In this document: piece by piece, positions 27,024-36,652 of the stretch
How the letters are laid out: each line of letters starts with the position of its first letter
Position numbering within the stretch: the first letter of the stretch is position 1
Assembly: GCF_017980685.1 (NCBI RefSeq)
Contig: NZ_JACXXO010000018.1
Location: 50,768-114,767, forward strand
Length of the DNA stretch: 64,000 bases
From: Pseudomonas iridis
GTDB lineage: Bacteria > Pseudomonadota > Gammaproteobacteria > Pseudomonadales > Pseudomonadaceae
Direction: 5' to 3'
The notes under the pieces: model-generated
Told to the model about the DNA's origin: nothing
What the model saw: the letters and a program-made list of their open reading frames with translations, nothing else
The model's database searches: none
Program-made: the position numbers and the translations under genes

Positions 27024-27812
27024 GAGGGCGGGGAATCATGTCGTAGGGGGGGCTTAGGTGCAGTTAATACTTCTCTTTGCCTGAGGTGTGAATGAGTGTT
27101 GTGCGAAAAATCTGATCGCGACAAAGGGTCTTTTCTCCGAGAGGCAGGGGGAACTATTTCTTCTCTCTTCAGTCCGCAGCCAGCCTCACCTGCACCCTGA
27201 GTATCTGCCCGGCGTGGCGTACCTGAACTGTATTTTTCGGCAGGGGAGATATCAGCATGCCTCCTCGCGAGAGGGGGTGAGCGCAGCTGTTCAGCCTCCT
27301 CATGAATGTTTTGTTACATTTTGAAATAATTTTAAATCTGAATAATTCGCGCATTTTTCACCATGGAGTACTCGGCAATGCTGAAGACCTTGTAGGAATC
27401 CGGATTTTTATCTGTAGGTCTTTTCCTACGGGGCTTTAAGGGAACCGCCTCGGTGAGTCAGCGTACGAAATCTCCTAAAGCTCATTCCTTTTCAGAGAAA
27501 AAACAAAGCTTTTCTGAAGCTTACTGGCGTTTGTCAATGCCAGAATCAGGCTGTAATACTGCCGTCTTGATGGTAGCCTTCGCTCCTAAGATGAAATTTT
27601 CATCATCTTTTGTTTCAACCCTTTGCACAGATTTCGGATTGTCGGCGATGGATTGCTAAGCGTGATACCTGCCTCTCTCCTTATATGACCTTTTGTTCAT
27701 TATCCAGGCGCATTTTGCCGTCCGTGTGCATTGCCATGCCTTGGACTTTACGAATGTCGCGCGAGCGACAGAGCCTACGGTTAACGTCGTGTTTGTAGAA
27801 GAAGATGATTCT
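27024..27812. other. Gene-poor AT-rich region before the polysaccharide island
   Basis: No convincing gene was found in about 790 bases. Visible features are an AT-rich tract at 27305-27350 (TTACATTTTGAAATAATTTT), which would suit a promoter silenced by MvaT/H-NS-type proteins, and a small hairpin GTAGG-TCTTTT-CCTAC (27413-27428). There is also a 15-base palindrome GATGAAATTTTCATC near 27589-27603. The 68-codon GTG frame at 27453 has no family likeness. The island promoter probably lies here. Confidence 0.5.
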
Positions 27813-28967
27813 GTGACTCTTAAGACTTTGTCCGTTTTCGGTACCCGCCCCGAAGCCATCAAAATGGCACCTTTAGCGCTTCAACTCGCAAAGGATGATC
27901 GATTTGACTCTAGAGTTTGCGTGACTGCACAGCATCGCGAAATGCTGGATCAGGTACTTGATCTGTTCGAACTGTAACCCGATTACGATTTGAACATCAT
28001 GAAGCCGGGTCAAGACCTGACTGATGTGACCGCCGCTATCATCCAAGGGCTCAAGCCGGTTTTGGAGGATTTCAAGCCAGATGTCATTTTGGTTCATGGG
28101 GATACCGCGACGACATTCGCTGCGAGTCTTGCCGCGTACTACCAGCAAATTCCGATCGCGCATGTCGAAGCAGGTTTGCGCACTAATAATCTTTATTCGC
28201 CGTGGCCTGAAGAAGGCAACCGTCGACTGACAGGTAGCCTCGCTGCGCTGCATTTCGCGCCGACGCCAACTTCGCGACAAAATCTGATTAATGAAGGCAT
28301 CAATAACGGCACCGTCCATGTAACGGGTAACACCGTTGTCGATGCTTTGCTGGAGGTGGTGCAGAAGCTTGATGCACCTGAGTCCATGCTGCTGAATCAG
28401 CTCAAAGACAAGTTTGCTTTCCTGCCGGACGGCAGCAGGATGGTATTGGTGACCGGTCATCGCCGCGAGAATTTTGGCGGGGGTTTCGAGCGCATCTGTC
28501 TCGCGCTGATGGAAACTGCCAAGAAGTTTCCGCTCGTGGAGTTTGTATATCCGGTTCATCTGAATCCAAATGTTCGTGAGCCGGTCAACCGTATGCTGGC
28601 GGGTATTAGCAATGTGCACTTGATTGAGCCGCAGGACTATCTGCCGTTTGTGTACCTGATGACTCGCTCGCACATAATCCTGACCGATTCCGGTGGAATC
28701 CAGGAAGAGGCCCCTGCACTCGGCAAACCTGTGTTGGTAATGCGCGATACCACCGAGCGTCCGGAAGCTGTTGAAGCCGGCACAGTCAAACTGGTTGGGA
28801 CTGAAGTTGATTCCATCGTCAATCACCTCACAGAATTGCTGAGTGACGAGGCTGTTTATAAAGCAATGAGTTATGCCCATAACCCTTACGGTGACGGCAC
28901 CGCCTGCGCCAGTATTCGGGAGGCATTATTAAAATGGTTCAATGCGTCGGTTGAGGCAGTAGCATGA
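27813..28967 (+). pseudogene. wecB: UDP-GlcNAc 2-epimerase, interrupted by an in-frame TAA
   Basis: The non-hydrolysing epimerase makes UDP-ManNAc from UDP-GlcNAc. A likely GTG start at 27813 gives TLKTLSVFGTRPEAIKMAPL, the family N-terminus. Reading runs to a TAA at 27975-27977, after QVLDLFEL, and resumes in the same frame with PDYDLNIMKPGQDLTDVTAA through the end. Catalytic-region motifs VHGDTATTFAASLAAYY, AGLRT, GHRRENFG and TDSGGIQEEAPALGKP are intact. Without the stop it would be 384 residues, a normal length. The stop overlaps wecC as ATGA. A single substitution or a sequencing error is likely; translation restart near 27999 would miss the N-terminal sugar-binding part. Confidence 0.85.
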
Positions 28968-30226
28968 GTTTCGAAACAATTTCAGTTATTGGGATGGGCT
29001 ACATCGGTCTTCCTACCGCTGCTGTTTTCGCTTCACGTCGCAAGAAAGTTATCGGTATCGATGTCAACCAGAAGGCGATCGATACTATCAACCGGGGCGA
29101 GATCCACATTGTCGAGCCTGAGCTGGATATGGTTGTTCATGCCGCAGTGACCGAAGGTTATCTGCGTGCTTCGATGACGCCTGAACCTGCGGATGCATTT
29201 TTGATCGCGGTGCCTACACCGTTCAAAGATCAGCACGTGCCGGACCTTAGTTACATCGAAGCTGCGAGCAGATCCATTGCTCCGGTGTTAAAGAAGAATG
29301 ACCTGGTAATTCTTGAGTCCACATCTCCGGTCGGTGCAACTGAGCAAATGGCTGACTGGCTGGCTGAAGCTCGCCCTGATCTGACCTTTCCAGCGACCCA
29401 TGGCGAGGACTCCGACATTCGTATCGCGCATTGTCCGGAGCGCGTGCTGCCAGGCCACGTCTTGCGCGAACTGGTCGAGAATGACCGAATCATCGGTGGT
29501 ATGACCCCTAAATGCTCGGACGCCGCCGTGCGTCTCTACAGCGCTTTCGTTGAAGGGGAGTGCATCATCACTGATACGCGTACTGCCGAGATGTGCAAGC
29601 TGACCGAGAACAGTTTTCGCGACGTCAACATTGCGTTTGCCAATGAGCTGTCAATGATCTGCGAAAAGCTCGGTATCAATACGTGGGAACTGATTCGTCT
29701 GGCCAATCACCATCCTCGCGTCAACATTCTGCAACCAGGTCCAGGCGTTGGCGGTCACTGCATCGCAGTAGACCCGTGGTTCATTGTCAGTCGCACACCA
29801 GAGCTGGCGCGCCTGATTCGCTCCGCGCGCGAAGTCAACGACAGCAAACCTCAATGGGTCATTCAACAAGTCAAGTTGGCGCTGGCCGATTTTCTCTTGA
29901 AAAATTCAAACTTGTCCGCTCGTCAAGTTCGAGTGGCCTGTTACGGATTAGCGTTCAAGCCGGATATCGATGATCTGCGCGAAAGCCCTTCGCTGCACAT
30001 TGCTCGTCAGCTGGGTGAGGAACTTGGGGTCGAGTTGTTGCTGGTTGAGCCGAACATCGAAGCGTTGCCTGTAGGTCTTGAGCAGCATCAATTGGTGGAT
30101 AGCGCCTATGCCAACGACACTGCACATATTCATGTTTTGCTGGTTAAGCACCGTGAATTCAAAAAGATGGACTGCGTGCGTGATAACGCTGTTGTAATTG
30201 ATGCCGCTGGCGTATTCGCGGCCTGA
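28964..30226 (+). CDS. wecC: UDP-N-acetyl-D-mannosamine dehydrogenase
   Basis: This 420-residue NAD-dependent enzyme oxidises UDP-ManNAc twice to UDP-ManNAcA, a sugar for surface polysaccharides. The Rossmann motif VIGMGYIGLPTAAVFA is at the N-terminus, the active-site region with the catalytic cysteine is GPGVGGHCIAVDPWF (about 260-275), and the C-terminal domain has VACYGLAFKPDIDDLRESPS. It overlaps wecB by 4 nt. With wecB broken the supply of UDP-ManNAc would fail unless another epimerase is present. Confidence 0.93.
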   Translation: MSFETISVIGMGYIGLPTAAVFASRRKKVIGIDVNQKAIDTINRGEIHIVEPELDMVVHAAVTEGYLRASMTPEPADAFLIAVPTPFKDQHVPDLSYIEAASRSIAPVLKKNDLVILESTSPVGATEQMADWLAEARPDLTFPATHGEDSDIRIAHCPERVLPGHVLRELVENDRIIGGMTPKCSDAAVRLYSAFVEGECIITDTRTAEMCKLTENSFRDVNIAFANELSMICEKLGINTWELIRLANHHPRVNILQPGPGVGGHCIAVDPWFIVSRTPELARLIRSAREVNDSKPQWVIQQVKLALADFLLKNSNLSARQVRVACYGLAFKPDIDDLRESPSLHIARQLGEELGVELLLVEPNIEALPVGLEQHQLVDSAYANDTAHIHVLLVKHREFKKMDCVRDNAVVIDAAGVFAA

Positions 30227-30240
30227 AAAGAGTATTGACG

Positions 30241-33200
30241 ATGAGCACTGCCCAGCTGGCCGAACAGGCTTCGCATAAGGATGCAACGGCGCCATTGGCC
30301 GACATTCATGACCGCGTCATGGAGGCTTACTACGGAAAGCTGGGTGAGCATTTCATGCGTGAAACCCAAACGCGCATCCATTGGATTTGTGCTCAGGTGT
30401 CAGGCAAGCAAGTGCTTGATGTCGGATGTTCGCAAGGCATCGTACCGTTGTTACTTGCCCGCGAGGGATGCTCGGTCACTGGTGTCGATACCAGTCCGCA
30501 GGCGATAGCCGAGGCGTTGGATTATCTGCAAGCCGAGCCAGCGCATGTCCAGCAGAAGATCACTTACGTCAACGCGGACTTTCTTTCGCTGGATGCCAGT
30601 ATCGCCGAGCCGGACACTATCGTGATCAGCGAAGTGCTGGAGCACTTGGTGCGTCCGGAAATATTTGTTGAAAAAGCGACGTCACTGCTCAAACCTGGTG
30701 GCCGACTGATTATTACCGTGCCGTTCGGCGTGAATGATTTCATCGATCACAAACACACCTTTTACTTGCTCGCCCCATTCCGAATGCTGAGCAAGCATTT
30801 GCATGTCACCGAAGTCAAGGTACTGGGCAAATGGTTGGGCATGGTTGCGCAAAAAGGTGAAGAGGGCGGCCTGCCATCCGACTTGAATCTGGGTGTCGAA
30901 CAGATTCAGGGACTCGAGAAAGCTTTCGAAGCAGTAGAGCGAAACCTGAATTCCAGCCTTTCAAACGCTAAACAGCGTCTGGAAGAGGCGAACAATAAAT
31001 ACCGCGCTGCTACCGAACAGATTGCCTTGCTCAAACCCGAAGCGCAAAAAGTCTCTGCGCTCCAAAAAGCCTTGACGGGACACGAGAATGCATTGGTCGA
31101 ATTGGCTCAGGTCAAGGAAAACCTTGACGAAGCCAATACCAAATACCGGAACGCGACGGAGCAGGCTCATTCGCTCAAGTCAGAAGTCAAAAGGCTTGAA
31201 TCGCTGAACGCGGCGCTGCAACTAGAGAAGCAGCAGGCCGAAGAGCAAAGACTTCGTAGTGAAGCGCTTTGCGCGGACCTGGAGCAAAGCAAGCAGCAGG
31301 CCGAAGAGCAAAGACTTCGTAGTGAAGCGCTTTGCGCGAACCTGGAGCAAAACAAGCAAGCGCTGCTGGCACGCGTTGAAGAGCTCATGGTCGACTCCCA
31401 GTCGCGTGAGCAAGCTTTGCATTTGCACGAGCAACACTCACGCGAACTCGCCAACGAGTTAGCCGAGTGTCGCTCGCTGGTTGCCCATCTTGAGCGCGAT
31501 GTGCAGGCAAGGATTGAACAGGCGTTGCTGGATGGCCGCCAATTTGAAGACGAGTGTTCTTTGCGGCAGGCACTGGAGGTTCAAATCAATGAACTCCAGC
31601 AACAGGCCAAACAAGAGCGTGATTTACTCGCCGAACAATTGTTTCACGAGAAAGCGAGCCATCAGTCTTTCGAACAATTGCTGAGCACAACTCAGGTGCA
31701 ATGGCAGGAGATTCGTACAGAGCTCGAGCGAGAGTTGAGCGCCTCTAAAGGCTGGTTGGAAGAGGTCAATCAGAAATACAAAGAAGCCACAGGCAAGCAG
31801 ATTCCGCATTTGCAGCAAAACCTTGATTCTTTGCTGGAAAAGACGGCCGCCCAGCAGAAAAAAATCGAGGAACTCAACGACAATCTTGAGCGTGCCAATA
31901 CTCAGCGCCACCTTGCAGAGCAGCGTTTGATCAAGACCCGATCCAGCATGACTTACCAGCTGGGTTATCAGATCAAGTCCAACGCCAGTTCTCTGGGCGG
32001 CCTGGTGCGCCTGCCCACGGCCCTGTTCAACCTATATCGCAAGGCTGCAAAGCAGCGCAAGCAGGCGACTCAGAAGAGCATTGGTTTTGACAAGGAAGTG
32101 CCAGCGACGATTGCACCTGTCCTGACGTCAGGCGAGCCGCGCACGTTGCCAGCAGTTGTGGAGGCATCTGAGCAAATCCGCAGCAACTTGATCAATCAGG
32201 CCGACCAACCAAGAACGAACTTGAAAGTCGCCTGCGTGATGGACGAGTTCACTTATGGTTCATACCGCTATGAATGCAACTTGCTGCAGCTCACTCCGGA
32301 AAACTGGCAGTTCGAAATCGAAAGCTTCCAGCCTGAGCTGCTGTTTATCGAGTCGGCCTGGCGTGGCAAGGATGAGTTGTGGGGCAGTAAAGTCGGCCAT
32401 AACTCGCAGGAGTTGCAGGGCATCCTCGCCTGGTGCGCCGACCGCCAGATTCCAACCGTGTTCTGGAACAAAGAAGATCCGGTTCACTTCGAAACATTCC
32501 TGACCACTGCCAAACAGTTTGATTTCGTATTCACGACCGATATCGATTGCATTCATCGCTACAAGGGTGCATTGGGGCATGAACGCGTGTACTTACTGCC
32601 ATTTGCTTGCCAGCCGGCCGCGCATAACCCGATCGAACTGTACGAGCGAAAGGATGCCTTCTGCTTCGCGGGCGCTTATTACGCTCGTTACCCTGAACGC
32701 ACCCGCGATCTGGGGAACTTCGTCCGCGAGTTACCTAAATTCCGGCCTCTGGAAATATTCGATCGAAATTTCGAAAAGAACGATCCTAACTACCAGTTCC
32801 CCGTCGAATATCGACCTTACATTGTCGGTACGCTGAGTTTTGATCAGATCGATACCGCTTACAAAGGCTATCGCTATGCGATCAACTTGAATTCGATCAA
32901 GCAATCGCAATCGATGTTTGCCCGTCGTGTATTTGAGTTGCTGGGTTGCAACACCATCACCGTGAGCAATTTTTCCCGGGGTGTACGGTTGTTATTCGGT
33001 GATCTTGTCGTGACCACCGACGACGGTCAGGAGATGGTTCGTCGCCTCGAGGCGCTGGCCGGTGACGAGATAAACAGCAGTAAGTTGCGCTTGGCCGCTC
33101 TACGAAAAGTCATGCAGGAGCATACCTATGCTCAGCGCCTTGACTATGTAATGAGCAAAGTCATGGGCAAAGCACCTACCGATGTCCTGCCGCAAGTCCA

Positions 33201-35397
33201 TGTGGTAGCCAGCGCTGCGAACAGAACGGAACTTCAGGCGTTGGTTGCACATGTGCAACGTCAGACTTACACCCATCTGCGAATGAGCATCGTAGTGGGC
33301 GATGCGCTTAGCGCCACTGACGAAATAGATGATCCGCGTGTGTCGCTGATCACTGCACAAGAGGCTGGTAAAAAGCGTCTTGCCGAGATTGCCCTGACCG
33401 CGCCATTGTTGGCGGGTATGCTTGCCGTGGACTATTACGGTCCTAACTATTTGCTCGATCTTGTGCTTGCGACCCGTTATAGCCAGGCCAAGGTGACCGG
33501 CAAGAGTGCTTTCTATGAAAACGGTGAGCACGGTATCCGCTTAAACAATGACCGCCAGCAGTATCGTCCAGCGGCGAAAATAGCCGCGCGCAGTGCAATC
33601 ATTAGTACCTGCCTGCAAGCCGATGAGCAGGTGGGCGAATGGGTCGTATCGCTGCCACAGCTTGAGTACGTCCACGATCAGATTATGGGCATCGACGCTT
33701 TTAACTACTGCAGAAATGCAGAGGGGCTCGATGATGCTGAACTACGTGACACCGTTGATGACCTTAAGCTGCATACAGGCATAAGCATCGACGAACTTCA
33801 GGCGCAGGCCGAAGCGATCGAGCCCATGGTCGATGAGCATAACGCGCCCGAAATCTCAGGTCGTAGCCTTGCTGAGCTTTTCGGGCCTGATCGCAGTAAA
33901 TTCGTGCACACTCGCGTGGAGTTCGATAACTGGCACTTGAGGTCGGAGCTGGACGACAACAAGCACGAATATATTTATTCGCAGCAGGATTTGAGTGTCC
34001 AGCATTTCGTACAGGGCGATCAGCTCAAGCTGTATCTGGACGTCACGCCCGGTTTGAATGTGCAGTTGGTGGTTCTGTTTCTGGACGCACAGAAACAGCG
34101 AATCAGCCATGTCATGCAACATGCTAATCGCAATCACACAGCGCAGATTCCACCGGAAGCGGCGTTCCTCCGTCTCGGTGTCCGCGTGTATGCCAATGGT
34201 CATGCTGAAATCAGGGCTCTCGTTCTGGGGCATCGGGACTTGCAACCCTCGGACATGTTGACCAAAGCAGAGCACTTGCTGGTAACCAATCATTATCCTG
34301 CGTATGACGATCTGTACCGAAACGGCTTCGTTCACACTCGCGTGCGTGCTTATCAGGAACGTGGCCTTGAGGTAGATGTGTTCCGGCTGCGCAAGAATGA
34401 GTCGGTCAGTTATCACGAGTTCGAAAACGTCAACGTCGTAACCGGTTCGAAGTCGACGCTGGCCAAAATGTTGGAGAAGGGGCAGTACAAGTCTGTTCTG
34501 GTGCACTTCCTTGATGCTGACATGTGGAAAGTCCTCAGCCAGCATGTCCATCAAACGAAGGTGGTCGTATGGGTACACGGTGCTGAAATCCAGCCATGGT
34601 GGCGTCGTGAATATAACTACAGCACTGAAGACCAATTGCAATTGGCCAAACTCGACAGTGAGAAACGCCTGGGTTTCTGGCGCGACCTGCTGCAACCGAT
34701 GCCGGCCAACCTGAAGCTGATTTTTGTATCTCGTTACTTTGCTGAAGAAGTGATGGAGGATCTGGGCTTTCGACTGCCAGAAGACCAGTACGACATCATT
34801 CATAATCCGATCAACACCGATGTGTTTTCCTATCAGGAAAAACCGGTTGAGCAGCGAAAGAAAATTCTCTCGATCAGGCCATATGCATCCGGCAAATATG
34901 CCAATGACTTGAGCGTCAAAGCGATCCAGTTGCTTGCCGGCAAACCGTACTTTCATGAGCTTGAGTTTCACATGATTGGTGACGGGGTGCTGTTCGAAGA
35001 AACGCTTCTGCCTCTGCGTCAGTACCCGAACGTCAAAATCGAGCGCCGTTTCCTCAAGCATCAGGAAATCGCTGCATTGCATAAAGATTATGGAATGTTC
35101 CTGTGCCCGACCCGAATGGATGCGCAGGGCGTTTCCCGTGATGAGGCCATGGCCTCAGGTTTGGTTCCTGTCACCAATGCGGTGACGGCGATTCCCGAGT
35201 TTGTGGATGACGATTGCGGTGTATTGGCGCCAGGCGATGATGCAGAAGCCATGGCAGAAGGGATTGCAAGAGTCGTTGAGCAACCTCGTTTGTTTGCAGC
35301 TATGTCGGCAGCAGCCCGCGCTCGTATCGAACGTCAGACATCGATGATGACGATCTTGAGCCGTGAGTTGGATGTTATTGAAGAGTCAGGACGGTGA
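30241..35397 (+). CDS. Giant methyltransferase / coiled-coil / CgeB-like + GT4 glycosyltransferase
   Basis: A 1718-residue multidomain protein. Residues ~20-200 are a class I SAM methyltransferase (motif I VLDVGCSQG at 58-66; ISEVLEHLVRPE). Residues ~225-585 are a long coiled coil with a 21-residue internal repeat. Residues ~660-975 resemble CgeB/YkvP-type glycosyltransferases (VFWNKEDPVHFETF; FCFAGAYYARYPERT). Residues ~985-1200 look like a degenerate GT-A domain, ~1215-1335 a beta-rich domain, and ~1340-1715 a GT4 transferase (VVWVHGAEIQ; VSRDEAMASGLVPV). The order methyltransferase plus coiled coil recalls WbdD, which caps and measures O-antigen chains. This protein may likewise set the length of, or modify, a surface glycan; that is inference. 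The ATG at 30241 follows AAAAGAG; an in-frame TTG at 30235 is less likely. Confidence 0.85.
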   Translation: MSTAQLAEQASHKDATAPLADIHDRVMEAYYGKLGEHFMRETQTRIHWICAQVSGKQVLDVGCSQGIVPLLLAREGCSVTGVDTSPQAIAEALDYLQAEPAHVQQKITYVNADFLSLDASIAEPDTIVISEVLEHLVRPEIFVEKATSLLKPGGRLIITVPFGVNDFIDHKHTFYLLAPFRMLSKHLHVTEVKVLGKWLGMVAQKGEEGGLPSDLNLGVEQIQGLEKAFEAVERNLNSSLSNAKQRLEEANNKYRAATEQIALLKPEAQKVSALQKALTGHENALVELAQVKENLDEANTKYRNATEQAHSLKSEVKRLESLNAALQLEKQQAEEQRLRSEALCADLEQSKQQAEEQRLRSEALCANLEQNKQALLARVEELMVDSQSREQALHLHEQHSRELANELAECRSLVAHLERDVQARIEQALLDGRQFEDECSLRQALEVQINELQQQAKQERDLLAEQLFHEKASHQSFEQLLSTTQVQWQEIRTELERELSASKGWLEEVNQKYKEATGKQIPHLQQNLDSLLEKTAAQQKKIEELNDNLERANTQRHLAEQRLIKTRSSMTYQLGYQIKSNASSLGGLVRLPTALFNLYRKAAKQRKQATQKSIGFDKEVPATIAPVLTSGEPRTLPAVVEASEQIRSNLINQADQPRTNLKVACVMDEFTYGSYRYECNLLQLTPENWQFEIESFQPELLFIESAWRGKDELWGSKVGHNSQELQGILAWCADRQIPTVFWNKEDPVHFETFLTTAKQFDFVFTTDIDCIHRYKGALGHERVYLLPFACQPAAHNPIELYERKDAFCFAGAYYARYPERTRDLGNFVRELPKFRPLEIFDRNFEKNDPNYQFPVEYRPYIVGTLSFDQIDTAYKGYRYAINLNSIKQSQSMFARRVFELLGCNTITVSNFSRGVRLLFGDLVVTTDDGQEMVRRLEALAGDEINSSKLRLAALRKVMQEHTYAQRLDYVMSKVMGKAPTDVLPQVHVVASAANRTELQALVAHVQRQTYTHLRMSIVVGDALSATDEIDDPRVSLITAQEAGKKRLAEIALTAPLLAGMLAVDYYGPNYLLDLVLATRYSQAKVTGKSAFYENGEHGIRLNNDRQQYRPAAKIAARSAIISTCLQADEQVGEWVVSLPQLEYVHDQIMGIDAFNYCRNAEGLDDAELRDTVDDLKLHTGISIDELQAQAEAIEPMVDEHNAPEISGRSLAELFGPDRSKFVHTRVEFDNWHLRSELDDNKHEYIYSQQDLSVQHFVQGDQLKLYLDVTPGLNVQLVVLFLDAQKQRISHVMQHANRNHTAQIPPEAAFLRLGVRVYANGHAEIRALVLGHRDLQPSDMLTKAEHLLVTNHYPAYDDLYRNGFVHTRVRAYQERGLEVDVFRLRKNESVSYHEFENVNVVTGSKSTLAKMLEKGQYKSVLVHFLDADMWKVLSQHVHQTKVVVWVHGAEIQPWWRREYNYSTEDQLQLAKLDSEKRLGFWRDLLQPMPANLKLIFVSRYFAEEVMEDLGFRLPEDQYDIIHNPINTDVFSYQEKPVEQRKKILSIRPYASGKYANDLSVKAIQLLAGKPYFHELEFHMIGDGVLFEETLLPLRQYPNVKIERRFLKHQEIAALHKDYGMFLCPTRMDAQGVSRDEAMASGLVPVTNAVTAIPEFVDDDCGVLAPGDDAEAMAEGIARVVEQPRLFAAMSAAARARIERQTSMMTILSRELDVIEESGR
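31231..31356 (+). repeat. 63-bp tandem duplication in the coiled coil
   Basis: Copy 1 (31231-31293) and copy 2 (31294-31356) are nearly identical, differing at GAC/AAC and AGC/AAC. Each encodes QQAEEQRLRSEALC plus a 7-residue tail, that is 21 residues or exactly three heptads, so the coiled-coil phase is kept. Confidence 0.95.
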
Positions 35398-35423
35398 AGC
35401 GATTGATTCGACAGGAGCGCAAA

Positions 35424-35444
35424 ATGATCGGGCTTGCTCTGTGA
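35424..35444 (+). other. Six-codon leader ORF overlapping the next gene's GTG start
   Basis: AGGAG at 35413-35417 is followed by ATG at 35424 and a frame MIGLAL ending in TGA at 35442-35444. The last bases overlap the probable GTG start at 35441 as GTGA. This may couple translation of the DUF6270 gene, which has no good ribosome site of its own. A missing or extra base near here is an alternative. Confidence 0.4.
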
Positions 35445-36652
35445 GCCCGATCAAGGTGTTGATCATAGGTAGTTGTGTCAGCAGAGACATTTTCAACTAT
35501 GACAAAGAGCAGCATTTTGAGCTGACGTCTTACTTTGCACGCAGTTCTTTCGCGAGCGCTTTTTCTACAATCCCCACTGTAGATCGATACAGCGCAAATC
35601 TGACCTCCAGATTTCAAGCGGCGATTGTAAAGGCCGATTTGGAAAAAACGGCTCAATCGACGTTGTCGGGTACCCAGTTTGATGTGCTTCTCGTTGATCT
35701 TATCGACGAAAGATTCAAGCTGTTCAGCGATCCGGATGGAAGTGTTTTTACCGTTTCAAATGAGCTGTGCAAAGCGGGTTTTGATCCGGAAAAAGTACCG
35801 GGAGAGTTGATCAAGTCCGGCACCAACGAGCACTTCGCATTGTGGGAGGCGGGCTGGGAAAAATTCGTCGGTCTGATGAAGTCTGCAGGCGCCTTGCCAA
35901 AAGTTATCGGCAACAGGACAGCCTGGAGTGCCCAGACTAAAACGGGTAAGGAGTTTGGCTCTGGATTCAGTCTTGCCCGGATCAATGCAGCCAACGCCTA
36001 TCTGGAACGACTGTATGAGCGCATGAGTCGAGATCTGCAGGCCAGTCAATTCGTGCAGCCGCCTGCGGATACGATTTTTGGAGACGAAGACCATCAGTGG
36101 GGACTGAGTCCCTTTCACTATGTCGACGAATATTACAAATTTTTCCTTCAAAGGCTCAAAGTCTCTGTTTTCGCTGAAGCTTGTGGCGTCACTGAGGATC
36201 TGGACGATGCAGAAATCTTTCCGGGTCGACTAATTCGTTCTGGTGTTTTTTACAGCAATGTTGATCATTGGCCACAGGTTACCAGGCTTGAGCCACGTCT
36301 TTTCAGAGGCACCGGAACATGTACCAAAGTTGACGAAAAACTACATTTTTCGTTCCAGGGTAACCAGGCTTGCCAAGTGCGGTTGCCATTACCGCAACCC
36401 GTGATTGCAAACGGCCTCAGCGTTCGACTGGCGTTGTCGGGATGGGCATCCTTCGAATCGCTCTCGATTGGTTATAACGAGGATGGCGAATTTCGAGGCC
36501 TGACCTGTTTCAATGCGAAAAATGACGTCTGGATAGATTTCGAATTTGGACATGCCGACCTGATTTTTGATATTCAGAACAACTTTTTAAAGTCGCCAGT
36601 TGGTCGGTATCCCAGAAGTGAAAATGTATCTGAAGGGTGTGCCATCTGCTGA
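35441..36652 (+). CDS. DUF6270 (SGNH-like) protein, apparent frameshift near its 3' end
   Basis: The 403-residue frame starts best at GTG 35441 (SPIKVLIIGSCVSRDIFNYD), where GSCVSRD is the typical DUF6270 block and looks like the nucleophile block of an SGNH hydrolase. The conserved end of the first domain is DHQWGLSPFHYVDEYYKFF (about 225-245). A beta-sandwich-like region follows (residues ~280-385, SVRLALSGWASFESLSIGYN). The final 15-20 residues (VGRYPRSENVSEGCAIC) look random. Bases 36600 onward in the +1 frame continue the beta-domain. Hence the true protein is probably longer and fused to the next frame. A polysaccharide-modifying esterase role is a guess. Confidence 0.72.
   Translation: MSPIKVLIIGSCVSRDIFNYDKEQHFELTSYFARSSFASAFSTIPTVDRYSANLTSRFQAAIVKADLEKTAQSTLSGTQFDVLLVDLIDERFKLFSDPDGSVFTVSNELCKAGFDPEKVPGELIKSGTNEHFALWEAGWEKFVGLMKSAGALPKVIGNRTAWSAQTKTGKEFGSGFSLARINAANAYLERLYERMSRDLQASQFVQPPADTIFGDEDHQWGLSPFHYVDEYYKFFLQRLKVSVFAEACGVTEDLDDAEIFPGRLIRSGVFYSNVDHWPQVTRLEPRLFRGTGTCTKVDEKLHFSFQGNQACQVRLPLPQPVIANGLSVRLALSGWASFESLSIGYNEDGEFRGLTCFNAKNDVWIDFEFGHADLIFDIQNNFLKSPVGRYPRSENVSEGCAIC

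Noticed and set aside
27453..27659. GTG-started 68-codon frame before wecB
   Set aside because: AAGGGAA lies upstream but there is no family likeness, the composition is not protein-like and the gap is AT-rich; not enough to call.
33856..35082. Minus-strand 408-codon frame inside the giant transferase gene
   Set aside because: Overlaps a protein with strong domain evidence on the other strand and shows no motif itself.
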